Part shown: one piece after another, positions 43,812 to 55,813 of the stretch
Layout of the letters: every line of letters begins with the position of its first letter
Numbering within the stretch: the stretch's first letter is position 1
Origin: Carettochelys insculpta
Lineage: Eukaryota > Chordata > Testudines > Carettochelyidae
DNA: 64,000 nt
NCBI RefSeq assembly: GCF_033958435.1
Contig: NC_134145.1
Span: 41,133,501 to 41,197,500 of the forward strand
Reading direction: 5' to 3'
The notes under the pieces: model-generated
Database searches by the model: none
What the model saw: the letters and a program-made list of their open reading frames with translations, nothing else
What the model was told of the DNA's origin: nothing
Position numbers and translations under genes: made by a program

Positions 43812-45597
43812 GAGGCATTTCAGGGAAATAGATTGAGACAGAAGGAAAAGCAATGAAAAGATAATTAATTATCATTGTAGGTGTGAGATAATGCCTTGAT
43901 TTATATCACACAGCTGGACTATAGTATCCACTATTGGCAATGGTATCTTGAACTTAGATTTACAGAGCTTTTTAAGGACAGTGGTTTTCTGTGTTTACAG
44001 AAGAAAGTGGGGTATGTGAAGAGGTATGGGAACGGGGCTATGCTCTAATTTAGGACCTCCCAAGTAATGGTAGTGGAGTATTATTGCTGTAATCTAATTT
44101 GAACATTAAATGCAATTTCCTTTCTGCATTAGGAAAGATATGGAATAGCACTTTTTCAGTATTTCTATTGAAGAGGATGCTTTCATGATGACAGGTAGGG
44201 CAGAAGGATGATGGGTTAGACTGGGGTGGGCAATAAAACGGCAGTGGTTTGCCAGAGTTAGCCCCTGGTGAGTTGCTGTTGCTATATATTTACCTGTGTC
44301 TTTGCAGGTATAGGCAATTGCAGTGCCTGTTGACCAGGAGTGGTTATTCCCAGCCAACAGGAGATGCAACAGGCTGTACTTGTGAAGGAGCAAGTAAATA
44401 TAGTGGCAGCGGTCCACCAGGAGCTAACCCGTGGTGAACCAGAACAGGTCCACAGGCTGGTATTTGCCTACATGTGAGCTAAACTAATGGACCAGTTAGC
44501 TAGTTAAGACTGAGTAAATGTAGCTATCTTACCAATTGGAATGAAATGCTATTCCCAGGTAACAATAATTTCCTTGCAAGCAAAATCCCTTAGGAATAAT
44601 TAGAGTACTCAGGTTTTTCTCACTTTGTTAATTGTACTTGTGTTTAAGAGTGTTGTAAATAAAATTAAACTCTTTGCATTTCAAATAAATGTTGTAATGA
44701 GGTGTTTTAATTGGATTGTGGTGAGAAAAGTGATAGCATTTTGCCAGCCCTTATAGGCGCTTAACACTTAATGTTAATTTAAACCTTCCAAAATTAGACC
44801 ACAAAGAAAGGAACAGAAGGAGAGAAAGTAGGTGCAAATGTGGTTTTTTTGCTGCAGCCAATTGTTTTGATGATATATTCTTTCGGTGTATGGCAAATAC
44901 CTGAACTAAACAGCATAAAACAGCTTATTGGTTAATGTGGTAGCAGTGTCATTTCCTTATTTTCTTTGTATAATCTATTCAGATCATCAAACTTTTCCAA
45001 AATCTGTAAACCACTTTCCTACCTAATATATTAAATGTTTAGTCAATGCTAGAGCTATAGCTACTGAGTGTGTGATGTTGGCACAAGTTAACAACTAGTT
45101 CAGTCAATACTATCATGGAATGGTTATAACAGTATAGTTACATTTTTACTTAAGCGTCCTAATTTAATGGAAATCGAATTGTTTTCTTTAGTGTGTAATG
45201 GAGCGTACCTATGTACAAGGGCAAAATATTTCATTACATCTATATCCCAGTTACTTTCTTCAGCCTTCTCTGAAACATCAAGTACTGGCCACTCTTGAAT
45301 TTAGTGATTCAGTGGAAAATCCTGTTTAACTGATACTGAGTAAAGTGAATTATCCCTCTGGCTGAAAGACAATGTAACACAATATACCACGTTGTTTTAT
45401 TTGAAAAATTATTACATTTGATTATTTCTAGTTGTACATAACTAAAAACTTTGTCAGATATTGGGTTCTACTGACAATTCAAACCAACCAACCAGTAAAT
45501 CCAGGATCTTATCCTATTCACATCACATCGCAAAACTAGATAGGCCAAAATGTAATTTGAATATATAAGATAACAGCTGTGTTATCACACACAAATC
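43812..45597. other. Unassigned AT-rich spacer
   Basis: About 1.8 kb without a recognised gene. It contains no clear repeat ends. Likely old unique sequence. Confidence 0.4.
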
Positions 45598-45899
45598 TCA
45601 AAAGGGGGAATGTAGAAAATCTACATCGAAACAAGGGATTGCAAAAGAGCGCAGCCACACACACAAATTGCCATACCAGTCTGCTATTTCAAAAGAGGCC
45701 CCCCCCAGTCTTTCCAAAGGGAGCATTCAGACAATAACATGAGCCCTTTCAAAAACACAAACCAGGAAACACCATGCATGGAGTCACAGGGTTGATAAGC
45801 CCTTCTGGGTGCTGCAGCCAATTGCTCCTTTAAAGGGCCCTTCCCAAACACACCCACCCTGCACACACAGAGCCCTGCAGAGCAGCAGACAGCACTGCA

Positions 45900-47322
45900 G
45901 GGGCCATGCTCTGAGAACATCACTGTGCATGGAGTGCCAGCAGATGCCTGAAGCAGACGGCTCCACTGACACCAGGGCACAGATGGCCATGGTCATGCTG
46001 GCTATGGTGGAAACCCTGCAGCCCATGAACTGCCCCACCAACGAGGGTCCTGCAGACCCTGGCCATAGGGCATCCACCGCACCCCATTCCCTATCTCCTA
46101 CGGTGCCTATGGAGCCACCACAGCAGAGGGGGCTGGTGGAAGAGGCTGGTACTGGGCCAGTGGGACAATGAAAGGTGTCTCCAGAACTTCTAAATGTCGA
46201 GGCAGATATTCATGGAGCTGTGCCAGTGGCTCACACCCACCCTGCAGCATGTGGACACCCGCATGCGGCCTGCACTCCCAGTCAAGAAATGCGTGGGGAT
46301 CACGCTGTAGAAGCTGACCACTCCAGACAGCCACCGTTCAGTAGGACACCAATTCTGAGTGGGCAAAGCCACTGATGAAGCCATCCGCCTAGAGGTAAGG
46401 TAGGCCAGGGACCTACACCCACACTGGGAAGGGGGGGAGCATGCCCCTGGAATGGGGGCCCTGTGCGGGGAAGGGGCCCTACAGGGGAGGAAGGATGGGG
46501 GGAGCCAATGAGGGAGGGAGGCGGGACATAGAGGGCCACGGGGCTTCCCGCTGTACAGCCCCACGTCAATGCCCCCCATCCCACAGCTGGTCTAGGCAAT
46601 CAACCAGGTGCTCCTGCAGTGGACCGTCCACCTCGGGGACCTAGATGACACCATGGCAGGATTCACGGCCATCGGTTTTCCCAACTGCTTTAACACCCTC
46701 GATAGCACCCATGTAGTGAGCTGTGCCCCACATCACAGCACGGGCCACTGCATAAACCGCAAGGGGTACCACTCATTAGTGCTGCAAGTGCTTGTTGATG
46801 CCTGTGGCCAGTTCAGCAACATTTGCGTGGGCTGGTCTGGATGAGCCCATGACAACTGGGTACTGCGGAACTCCTGGCTGGGGCGCTGCATTGAGAAGGG
46901 CATGTACATCCCTGCCTGGGAGCTCCCTGTGGGGGCCACTACAATGCCACCATGCATAGTGGCCGACAAGGCGTACCCATTGCAGCCATGGCTCATGCGC
47001 CCCTACACAGGGCACACCACTGCCAGGTAGGGCTCTTTTAATCACCACCTCAACCATGCCAGCAATACCGTGGAGGAGGCCCTTGGACATCTAAAGGGGA
47101 GCTTCCAATGCCTGACTGCATGGCTGGACGTCAGCCTGACCAATGTCCCTGGGGTGGTCGTGGCCTGCACAACATAGTGGAGGGCAAGCATGAGTGTTTT
47201 GTGCAGGGGTGGTCTGCAGACAGTGGCCCCAGGTACTAGCAGCTGCCTGTGGCTCCAAGCCACCAGGCACACAAGGATGGGGTTAGGGTCCAGGATGCCC
47301 TCCGGGAGACCTTCAACTCGTA
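45900..47322 (+). pseudogene. Harbinger transposase relic (family B, copy 1)
   Basis: Broken transposase. QQMPEADGSTDTRAQMAMVM is near 45935. After the intron comes TVHLGDLDDTMAGFTAIGFPNCFNTLDSTHV (46625-46715; first Asp kept), then LVLQVLVDACGQFSNICVGW. The frame then stops at 46843, and PWLMRPYTGHTTAR (about 46985) is in another frame. Many lesions. Confidence 0.78.
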
Positions 47323-48329
47323 ACCTCACTGGCCCTCCCTCTGGCCCACACCCACCCCACATCACAGCCCCTCATGCACCCACCCTACACCATAGCCCGC
47401 ACCTGCACAGGGGACACCAAGGTGCACCATACAACCGTTTACTTAACATCACTCAACCAACATGTAAATAAACCGCACATGATGAAAAAGTGGTGTGAGG
47501 TCATCATAACTGGGAGATAGACATGGGGGCAAATGGGGGAGAGCTATATACAAAAGGGGGCTGTGCCCTTTAGACAGGGCCATGGGAATAGGCTGGCCTA
47601 GTCCTCCACGGGGTTGAAGGGGCAGAAAGCTTGGTCAGTGTGGGGGCCCCTGCTGTCCCAGGTGCAGGGCCCCCTTTGGGGCTGGGATGATGGGGAGGTA
47701 GGCCTGGTCAGGGGCTGAGGGCACTGCCCCAGTGAGGAGGCCAGGGGGCTGGGAGGGGCAGGGGCTGATGGGGTGCTGGGAGGGGCGGCGGGGCAGGCAC
47801 CCCCTGACCTGCACTGGTGGTGAGCCAATGACCTAGTGCAACCCAGGAAGCAGGGGAGAGGGTGGCTGGGATACGGGTTGTGAGTCCAGGGGCAGTAGGA
47901 GTGGGAACAGGGATGGTAGGGGGACAGCAGGGGAGGCAGTGGGTGGGGCAGCAAGTGGGTGGCAGGTGGGGTGGTGAGGGGCACAGACAGGAGGGCAAGG
48001 TGCCAGAGGGTCATGGCCACCTCACCCCAGACCTCCTACCACCAGGCCCTGTCTTCCTGCTCCATGAAGAGCCACTCCTGGAGGACGGACATCTGCTCCC
48101 ATATGGCAGCAGTGTGGGCTGCTGTGACCTCCTCCAGGCTGAAGCAGCAATGACAGCGGGCTCTCCAGGACTGGGTGGTCAGCTGTCTGGGTGGCAGGGA
48201 TGGGGGTTCCACAGCCCTATCAGATGGCAGGGCTGGTGTGCTGGCACTTGGGATGGGACTGGCCTGGCACTTGGAGGATGATGCTGTGGAGACACAAGGG
48301 GGAGAGGGGCCACACATCAGTGCTGCTGA

Positions 48330-49230
48330 CTGGCCCTTGGGGCCCCCACCCAGGCCCCAACCCACCATCCCCCGCAACCATCTTCAGTCACATCATCTGC
48401 TCAACTGACCCCCCCGCCCCCCGGTGGGGCCCGTGTGGCTGCTGGGGCCGCATCCATGGGGCACCCGCTGGCTGCAGTCCGGCCCCAGCATCTCTTCCCA
48501 GTTGGGAGGGTCAGGGTGCTGTCCACGGGCACGGGTGCTGCATGCTGCCATGCCTGGCTCTGGGATGTGGCTGGGGGACAGAGGGCAGGGCACCTACCCC
48601 TCCTGTCTCCCCCCACAGGCTGACCAATTCACCTCTTACCTATTTGGGGCTCCAGAGAACAAATCCAAGGACACCTGTCTTGAGGGCACCTGGCTGGAGG
48701 AGCCGGAGCTGACGGTGATGAGGAGGGGGCCTTTATCCTCTGAGCCACTCCCTGGCTTCACTGCCCCCGTCTGGCCTGATGGTCCTGGATGGTCGGGCAC
48801 CTCTGCATCGGGATCTGAGTTGGGGGTGGCTTTGTCAACCATGGCTACTGGCTCAGGGCATCCTTCGGGCTGAGGAGCTGGTCCAGTTCATGGCAGTGTG
48901 GACACCGCGGGGAGGCCCCTGCTCTCGATTGCCTGCAGGCATCCCTGACCTGGCTGTAGGTCTCCCTCATCTCCTTTACTTTTCAGCACACTTGATTGGC
49001 TGTGCTCTGGGAGTGGTCCCACTTTTGCAGCCCCAGCAACAGCCCATCAAAGGCTGCAGCATTTCAGGGCTGCCTGGTGTTGTGCAATAGCACCTCTTCA
49101 TCTGTCCAAAGGCTGAGGAGATCTTTAATTTGATCTCTACCCATCAGGGGCCCCTCCTCTTCTGGCCCTGGCTTGCCTCCAGTGACCCCTCAGGCTGGGT
49201 GAAGGGAGCCTCCTGGGGATACTTGGAGTG
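48330..49230 (-). pseudogene. Harbinger Myb-like relic (family B, copy 1)
   Basis: Reverse-strand homologue of the Myb-like frame at 57120-55814: KPGSGSEDKGPLLITVSSGS, then SSQVPSRQVSLDLFSGAPNR (ending about 48636), aligns with RSDSEEGGPLLIAVSSGT, then SSQVPSQAVSPELFSGGPGR. Its SANT part near 49090-48900 is broken by stops. Confidence 0.7.
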
Positions 49231-49879
49231 TGGGTGGCTCTGGGCACACTCTCAGGTTCCTGCACAGGGTTTCCAGGGCTGTGCAGTTTCAAGAGGCTGG
49301 CCACAGAGACCAGAGAGCCCCACTGGGGCTTGGTAGAGCATCTCCCTGCTCCCTGTGGCCGCCACCATGGAGGACCCACTATTTCAAAACAGCAGCCCCG
49401 GAGGGTCTACATGTGCCCTATTTTGAAAATTAATTTCAAAAGGGGCTGCTCTTCCTGAATTTGGATGGGAAGAGCAATTTTGAAATGCACGCCCCTTTTC
49501 ACCGAAAACAATTTCAAAAGAGGCCGTTATGCATGTGGATGCTCCCTGGCCTCTTTTGAAATTGGACCCCCTGTCGAAATTATGTAGAAACAGGGGGCTA
49601 GTGCAGATGCACCCAATGGGTCATAAGTTACCAAGCCTCAGCCTGCCCCCAAATCAAATATAATAGAAAGACTTTGCACTAAGTCCTGAAGGTGAACGCA
49701 TCTGAGCTTCTTTGGACTAAATGGAGAAGGAGTGGCAGTCTCATTGCTCATTTTCTTTCTTTCTGACTAAGTTACTACTAGTACTAATTTAAATACAAAT
49801 CCTTGCAAACTTTTCTTCCCAGACAATACCTATGCCATGCATTTGTCACCCCACACACTGAGTGGGAATGTGGGAATAA

Positions 49880-50315
49880 CTGGGGACAACTGGAGAAGGG
49901 GCAGAGAAGAGCAACAAAAATGATTAAAGGTCTAGAAAACATGATCTTTGCCATGAGGGAAGAATGAAGGAATTGGGTTTGTTTGGTCTGTAAAAGAGAC
50001 GATGGAGAAGGGACATGATAACAGCTTTCAAGTACCTGAAAGTTTGTTTTAAAGAGGTGGTAGAAAAATTTGTCTCCTTTATCTTTGATGATAGGACAAG
50101 AAGCAATGGCCTTAAATTGTAGTGAGGAAGATTTAGGTTGACATTTGGAAAAAATTCCTGTCAGGGTTGTTAAGCTGAATGTCCATTACTGGAGTTCTTA
50201 CGAGCTGGTTAGATAAACATCTGCAGGAATGGACTATGGTGCTTAGTTGTGTCATAATTATGGGGGACTGAACTTGATGACCTCTCCGTTTCCTAGATTC
50301 TATGTGATGAGAACA
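49880..50315 (+). mobile_element. CR1 3' fragment
   Basis: Forward CR1 tail: GAGAAGAGCAACAAAAATGA, CATGATAACAGCTTTCAAGT, and the end GACCTCTCCGTTTCCTAGATTC near 50280. It matches the complement of 15700-15860 and the copy at 21470. Frames are broken. Confidence 0.82.
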
Positions 50316-50577
50316 TGTTTAAGACCAAACAGTCTAGCTGAGGTAAAGATCATAAACAGCTGAATCATCCCCAAAGAAATGTGGATTTACCTCAATTTGC
50401 ATAATATTGTAAACAAAACTATCAAACTAAATCAGCAGTGGGTTATCCTGTTCCTGAACACTAGAGAAAAAGAACTAAATGGCTTCAGCATCCCACAGAG
50501 ACACACACACAAGATTGAAAACATCTCTTTATATGCAATAGAGAGACTCCATCCTTTTCCTTCACCTAGGAGACAAA

Positions 50578-51032
50578 CAAACCAAACCAAAAAAGAGGTC
50601 ATATAGCACTTTAAAGACTAACAAAATAATTTATTAGGTGATGAGCTTTCGTGGGACAGACCCACTTCTTCAGATCTTTAAATTTTCCAGTCCAGACCCA
50701 GATATGTAGTACAGAGATCCACAAACAATCGCAATAAAAACTGACAAATCAAATACCTGAACTGAAGAAGAGGGGTGAGGTGCGGGGGATGTTAAGTATC
50801 TTGCCTGAGATCAGACCTTCAGCTGTATTTGATTTGTCAGTTTTTACTGCAATTTTTTTTAAACTCTGTACTATATATCTGGGTCTGGACTGGAAATTTT
50901 ATGTATCTGAGGCAGTGGATCTGTCCCATGAAAGCTCTTCACCTAATAAATCATTTTGTTAATCTTTAAAGTGCTACATGACTGCTGGTTTGTTTTGTTA
51001 GAATACAGACTAACACAGCTACCTTTCTGTTA
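50578..51032. mobile_element. PLE with inverted arms, third example
   Basis: Left arm (50578-50770) is the reverse PLE tail; right arm (about 50810-51032) is the forward tail with terminal GAATACAGACTAACACAGCT. The arms share GGGTCTGGACTGGAAA and TTTGATTTGTCAGTTTTTA in inverted form, so they come from the same source region. The left hammerhead core is intact (50647-50673, reverse); the right one is altered to CTGAGGC. No clear target duplication found. Confidence 0.8.
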
Positions 51033-52240
51033 CTGTAAAATCAAAACAAGTGATCTAGTCTCTGGGCTTGGTCCTGGACAGCTAGTCAGTAACAGTGCTG
51101 GAAGGGAGACTGGATAACAGAAACCACTTAGACTTTTAGGTGCATTTTCTCTACTTTTTGTCTCCAAATTCACGCTCTTTTTTATTTTATTACTTTATTT
51201 TACTACAATCCAATTCAGTGATGTGGTTGAAGGGAAAAGCATGTTAAATATAGTTAAATTAATAAGCCATGATGTACTACTGACTCTTAGGGTAGGTCTG
51301 TACATCAAATTCAACTGTTTCACACATTACTAGCATCTAGCACAATTCTGTAACAATCAGATTGCTATAATCTTCCACTTCTCTGAAATATACTGATAGC
51401 TTGAAGCTTATTAGTACAAGTATTGAGAATAGAAGATAAGACATTTCTTGTACTGTGGACAATATTCTACATCTACGAAGTAGGAGCACCTGCAGCCCTG
51501 CAGTTGAATTTATTTAGCTGCTCCCTTTCTTCCTTAAATACAGGCACATGGGACACGATTTGATGTTTGGAATATGAAAGTGACTTCTCTGAACATATTT
51601 GTTCTGGATAATAGAGTAACAAGCAGTGGTAAAATAATGCGCAACCTTAGCCGCCATTACCCATACAAGATACAGATCTATAAGACACCCACACATCTGA
51701 GGCATCGCTGGGTCTTAATGTGCACCCAGCTGCCTTTTGCTATTCCTGTTCTGTGGCTCTGCTGTCTCTTGAGATGATCTAGTTAACTTAAAATTGAAAA
51801 AGCCTGCCAGACTTTATTAGTCACTGAACCTGTGAAACAGCCATTCGAGTGGCAATGAAACAATTTAACAGGCATTTGCTAAACTTAGGTATTTATTGTG
51901 AGATTCTGAATTTACTGTGCTAGTCCACAACACCTTAGTTTCAAATTTGCTTTAAAATATTTCATTACTGTGTTGTTGAAGATTATAAAATTACATTGCT
52001 AAAAATTGTCATCCCCCCAGTCTGGCATTGGGCATAGAGGCACCAGTTTAATAGCACTGTATAGGGACCATAAATATTAAAGCTGTCCCTGTGCTCAATA
52101 TTTACCAAATATTTATTCAGCTTTCTAAATGAATTTGTTTTGTTCTAATGACTCTCCTTTGATGTTTTCTATGAACATTTAAATGATCAGGTTTTATTGG
52201 AACAAACTTTACACAGAAGCAATGTGAATTTCATAGTCGT
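51033..52240. other. Unassigned AT-rich spacer
   Basis: No host exon or named repeat recognised. A few short frames occur, such as 51574-51777, without domain features. Confidence 0.4.
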
Positions 52241-52244
52241 ATAT

Positions 52245-52385
52245 GAAAACAAAAAAGCAGTGCAGTAGCACTTTAAAGACTAACAAAATAATTTATTAGG
52301 TGGTGAGCTTTTGTGAGATAGACCTACTTCTTCAGACCAGAGCCATACCAGAATAGACTCAAACTTTAAATTCACAGAAGTATTC
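52245..52385 (-). mobile_element. PLE 3' tail fragment
   Basis: Reverse tail: AGCAGTGCAGTAGCACTTTA, AAGACTAACAAAATAATTTA, with TCTTCAG at 52329-52335 (CTGAAGA on the minus strand). It ends soon after the AGAATAGACTCAA block. Confidence 0.8.
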
Positions 52386-53222
52386 CTGCTGAAAATATTT
52401 GCAGGCGCATTGTGTGGGAATGGCCAAATGACAACTCCGGCCAGAATATTGCAGACTATAATTAGAAGCCACACAATTTAAAAAAAAAGAAAAGAAAATC
52501 AAGTAATGTACACATTCAAATAAATTGTATTTCTGCTCACAGCTTTTCCATGAGTAGAATGAAAGGTTAATCAAATAAATTATTTATGATGATTTTTTGC
52601 TCAGCTTTAAACAAGAGCATAAACTCATTCTTTTTTCCCCCACTTTTGTATACCTCATTGTCAAACTGTTTCCATGAGTCACCCTTATTTTTCTAACAGA
52701 AGAAAAGGAGCTATAAAGGGAAGCTGGTAAACTATTACGTATTTTATAGAGACTGAATGTTGGATTCAAGTTACCATTATGCATAGATGGAAACAAATCA
52801 CAAACTCTAAAAGCACATAACACTTGAACTTTATTGCAGCTCAAGTGCATGAGCTCTTTCTATGCAAATCTCTGAGTATTCTTTTTATATATGTTTAGTC
52901 TCTTGCCCTCACCATACACATAGGAAACTCCCATGGCAATGAAGTCATATATTCTTATGGCAAGAACAGAGCTATTACTGTCAGCAAAGAGTTCTGAATA
53001 ATACACTAGTACAAGTAATTCTGCTAAGTGTTTTTTTCATCATCGCACTAATTCCTCTGACTTAAAAGTTAAATCAGGCCCAGTCTACTCTGGGGGCAGT
53101 GTCAAACTTAATTACACAAGTACAGAAATGTGAATAATGTAGCTGGAATTGACATACCTTACACTGAGTTACCACAGTGTCTCCATTGCATGTGTGTGTG
53201 TCTTACTCTTCTCACTCTGGTG
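52386..53222. other. Unassigned AT-rich spacer
   Basis: No gene or repeat recognised. An 88-codon minus-strand frame at 52584-52850 has no known domain. Confidence 0.4.
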
Positions 53223-53642
53223 GGGTGTGTTTACACAGGCACAAATCTTCGAAATAGCCATGCTAATGGCCATTTCAAAGATTACTAATGAGGCACTGAA
53301 TTGAATATTCAGCGCCTCATTAGCATTAGGACGCTTTCAAAAGTGCACAGCTTGGCACCGCTACACCGGGGTCCTTTTCAAAAGGACCTGCACCTTTCGA
53401 AATCCCCTTATCCCAATCACTGATCAGAATAAGGGGATTTCGAAAGGTGCGGGGTCCTTTCAAAAAGGACCCCGTGTAGCCGCGCTGAGCTGAGCTGCAC
53501 GCTTTCGAAAGCAGCGCTTTCGAAGCACCACGGCTGGAAACGTGTTAATGCTAATGAGGCGCTGAATATTCAATTCAGCGCCTCATTAGTAATCTTTGAA
53601 ATATGGCTGTTTCAAAGATTTGTGCCCATGTAGACACAGACT
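53223..53642. mobile_element. Foldback MITE, near-palindromic
   Basis: About 420 bp able to fold on itself. Ends GTGTGTTTACACAGGCACAA and the inverted GGGCACAAATC copy; inner arms include TGAATATTCAGCGCCTCATT and AATGAGGCGCTGAATATTCA, and GAAATCCCCTTAT against ATAAGGGGATTTC around a centre at about 53422. Also carries TTTCGAAA motifs. No coding capacity. Confidence 0.88.
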
Positions 53643-54012
53643 TGGAGTGCCAGGGTGTGTCTACACTACAAAGAAATTTTGAAAGGGGGAACATCGGAAA
53701 ACAAAACCGAAATAAGGGATTTTGAAATAGCGCGGCTACACACACAAAACAGATCGCTGTACCGATCCACTATTTCAAAAGAACACCCTCCATTTTTCGA
53801 AAGAGAGCGTCCACACTGGAAAATGGGCTATTTCGAAATAAGCAGCCGGGAAACATCACACACGGGGTCACATGGCTGAAAAGCCCTTCTGGGTCACGCA
53901 GCCAGCAGCACCCTTAAAAGGCCCCTCCCAAACACATCCACCCTGCACACACAGAGCCCAGCAGAGCAGTACACAGCACTGCATGGACTGTGCACCCAGA
54001 ATCAAGAGGAGA

Positions 54013-55383
54013 ATGGAGCAGCAGCAGCTGCCAGAGTCCGATGCTGGCACCATCACCGGGACCCAGGCAGTCATAGCCATCCTGGGCGTGGTGGATGCCC
54101 TGGAGCCCAGCTTCCCACCCACACGTGTCCTGCAGACCCTGCCAAGGAGGAAACCACCACTCCCCATCCCCTGTCCCCCACGGCACCTCTGGAGCCACCC
54201 CAGTAGTGGGGACTGGTGGGACAGGCTGGTCCTGGGCCAGTGGGATGATGAAAGGCGGATCGCCAACTTAAGAATGACGAGGCACACATTCATGGAGCTG
54301 TGTCATTGGCTCTCACCCACCTTGCAGCATGTGGACACCCACATGCGGCCCGCACTCCCAATCAAGAAGCATGTGGGGATCACCCTGTGGAAGCTGGCCA
54401 CCTTGGACAGCCATCGGTCAGTGGGGCACCAATTCAGGGTGGGCAAGGCCACCGTGGGAGCCATCCTCCTGGAGGTAAGTCAGACAAGGGCCCCACAACC
54501 TCCCCAGGAAGGGGCAGGGGGTCCCCGGGTGAGAGGCCTATAGGGGCAGGGGACCCCAGGGTGGGGGGCCTGTAGAGATAGGGGGGGCCTCCCGATGCGC
54601 AGGCCCACATGTTGGTGCCTCCCTACAGGTGGTCCAGGCCATCAACCGCCTCCTTCTGCGGAGGGTCATCCACCTTGGCAACCTGGATGACACCATGGCG
54701 GGATTCGCAGCCCTCGGATTCCTGAACTGCTTCGGCGCGCTCAATGGCATGCACATTGCTATCCGCGCCCCAGATCATAGTGCAGGATGCTATATCAACT
54801 GCAAGGGATACCACTCGGTGGTGCTCCAAGCATTTGTTGATGCCCAGGGCCGGTTTACTGACATATGCATTGGCTGGTCCAGTCGAGCCCATGATGCGCG
54901 GGCATTCTGCAACTCCTGGCTGGAGCGGCGCATGGAAGGGGGCACCTACATCCCTGCCCGGGAGCTCCCCATGGGGGACACAACAATGCCACCCTGTATA
55001 GTGGCCGATGGGGTGTACCCATTAAGCTGTGGCTGATGCAACCCTACACTGGGCACACCACCGCCAGCCAGGATGTTTTGAACTCCCGCTTGAACCAGGC
55101 ATGCAACACTGTCGAGTGGGACTTCGGACGCCTCAAGGGGTGTTTCCGATGCCTCAACCGCAGCTGGATGTCAGCCTGCACAACGTCCCCGTGGTGGTTG
55201 CAGCCTGCTGTGTGCTGCACAATGTGGTGCAGGGCAAGCAGGAGCGCTACATGTCCGGGTGGGCTGTGGACAGTGGCCCTGGCTATGATCAGCCACCCAC
55301 AGCCTCGTGCCGCCAGGCACAGCATGAAGGGCTTAGGGTCCAGGAAGCCCTCTGGGAAGCCTTCGAGCGGGTGTCACGCTGAC
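54013..55383 (+). pseudogene. Harbinger transposase, family B, two frameshifts
   Basis: DDE transposase of PIF/Harbinger type. Exon 1 (to 54474) runs MEQQQLPESDAGTITGTQAV, WWDRLVLGQWDDERRIANLR, HVGITLWKLATLDSHRSVGH and ends GAG|GTAAGT. The intron (54475-54628) ends CCTACAG. Exon 2 starts VVQAINRLLLRRVIHLGNLD and has GALNGMHIAI, where the first catalytic Asp is replaced by Asn. Frameshifts occur near 55030 (after VADGVYPL) and near 55155. The second half reads VEWDFGRLKG and VVVAACCVLHNVVQGKQERY to a stop at 55381-55383. Inactive. Confidence 0.82.
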
Positions 55384-55813
55384 CTCCACCTGGCACATGG
55401 CTCACACCCACCCTGCAGCATGGCTCCCCCCCCACCACAGGGGACACTGGGGTGCATGAAAGGGTTTATTAACTGGAGACTAACTATGTAAATAAACAGC
55501 TGTTAAACAATGGCGTGGGGTCTTCCTACTGGGGCTAAATATGGGGGGAATAGGGGGAGAACTATATTCAATGGGGCAGGGGCATGCCCCCATGGCCGGG
55601 GCCACAGGCATGGGCAGGCCTAGTTCCCCACAGGGGTGGAGGGGTGAGATCCCCAGCAGGTACGGGTGCCCCTGCTGCCCCTGGTGAGGGGCCCTGTCAG
55701 GGCCGGGAGGGGGCTGGAAGGATGGGGAGATAGGGTAGTTCAGGGGCTGAAGAACAGGGAGGGCTGGGTGAGGTGGGGAGGGGGCAGGGGCTGGGTGGGG
55801 CCGGGGAGGGGAT

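Larger units (their letters stand above)
45598..49614. mobile_element. Long Harbinger copy, family B, decayed
   Basis: About 4 kb, with transposase on + and Myb-like gene on -. Its left end resembles the inner part of the copy at 53653 (AAGGGATT..AAAAGAGCGCAGCCACACACACA) but lacks the outer 25 or so bases. The right end is GGGTGCATCTGCACTAGCCC in reverse. Family B differs from family A in end sequence and in protein. Confidence 0.8.

Noticed and set aside
18401..52385. Repeated tails read as a CRISPR-like or tandem satellite array
   Set aside because: The copies are dispersed, in both orientations and of varying length, with PLE protein remains and target duplications. They are retroelement ends.
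53223..53642. Palindrome as a transcription terminator or replication origin
   Set aside because: The size, end sequence and similarity to other MITEs fit a transposon; no gene ends there.
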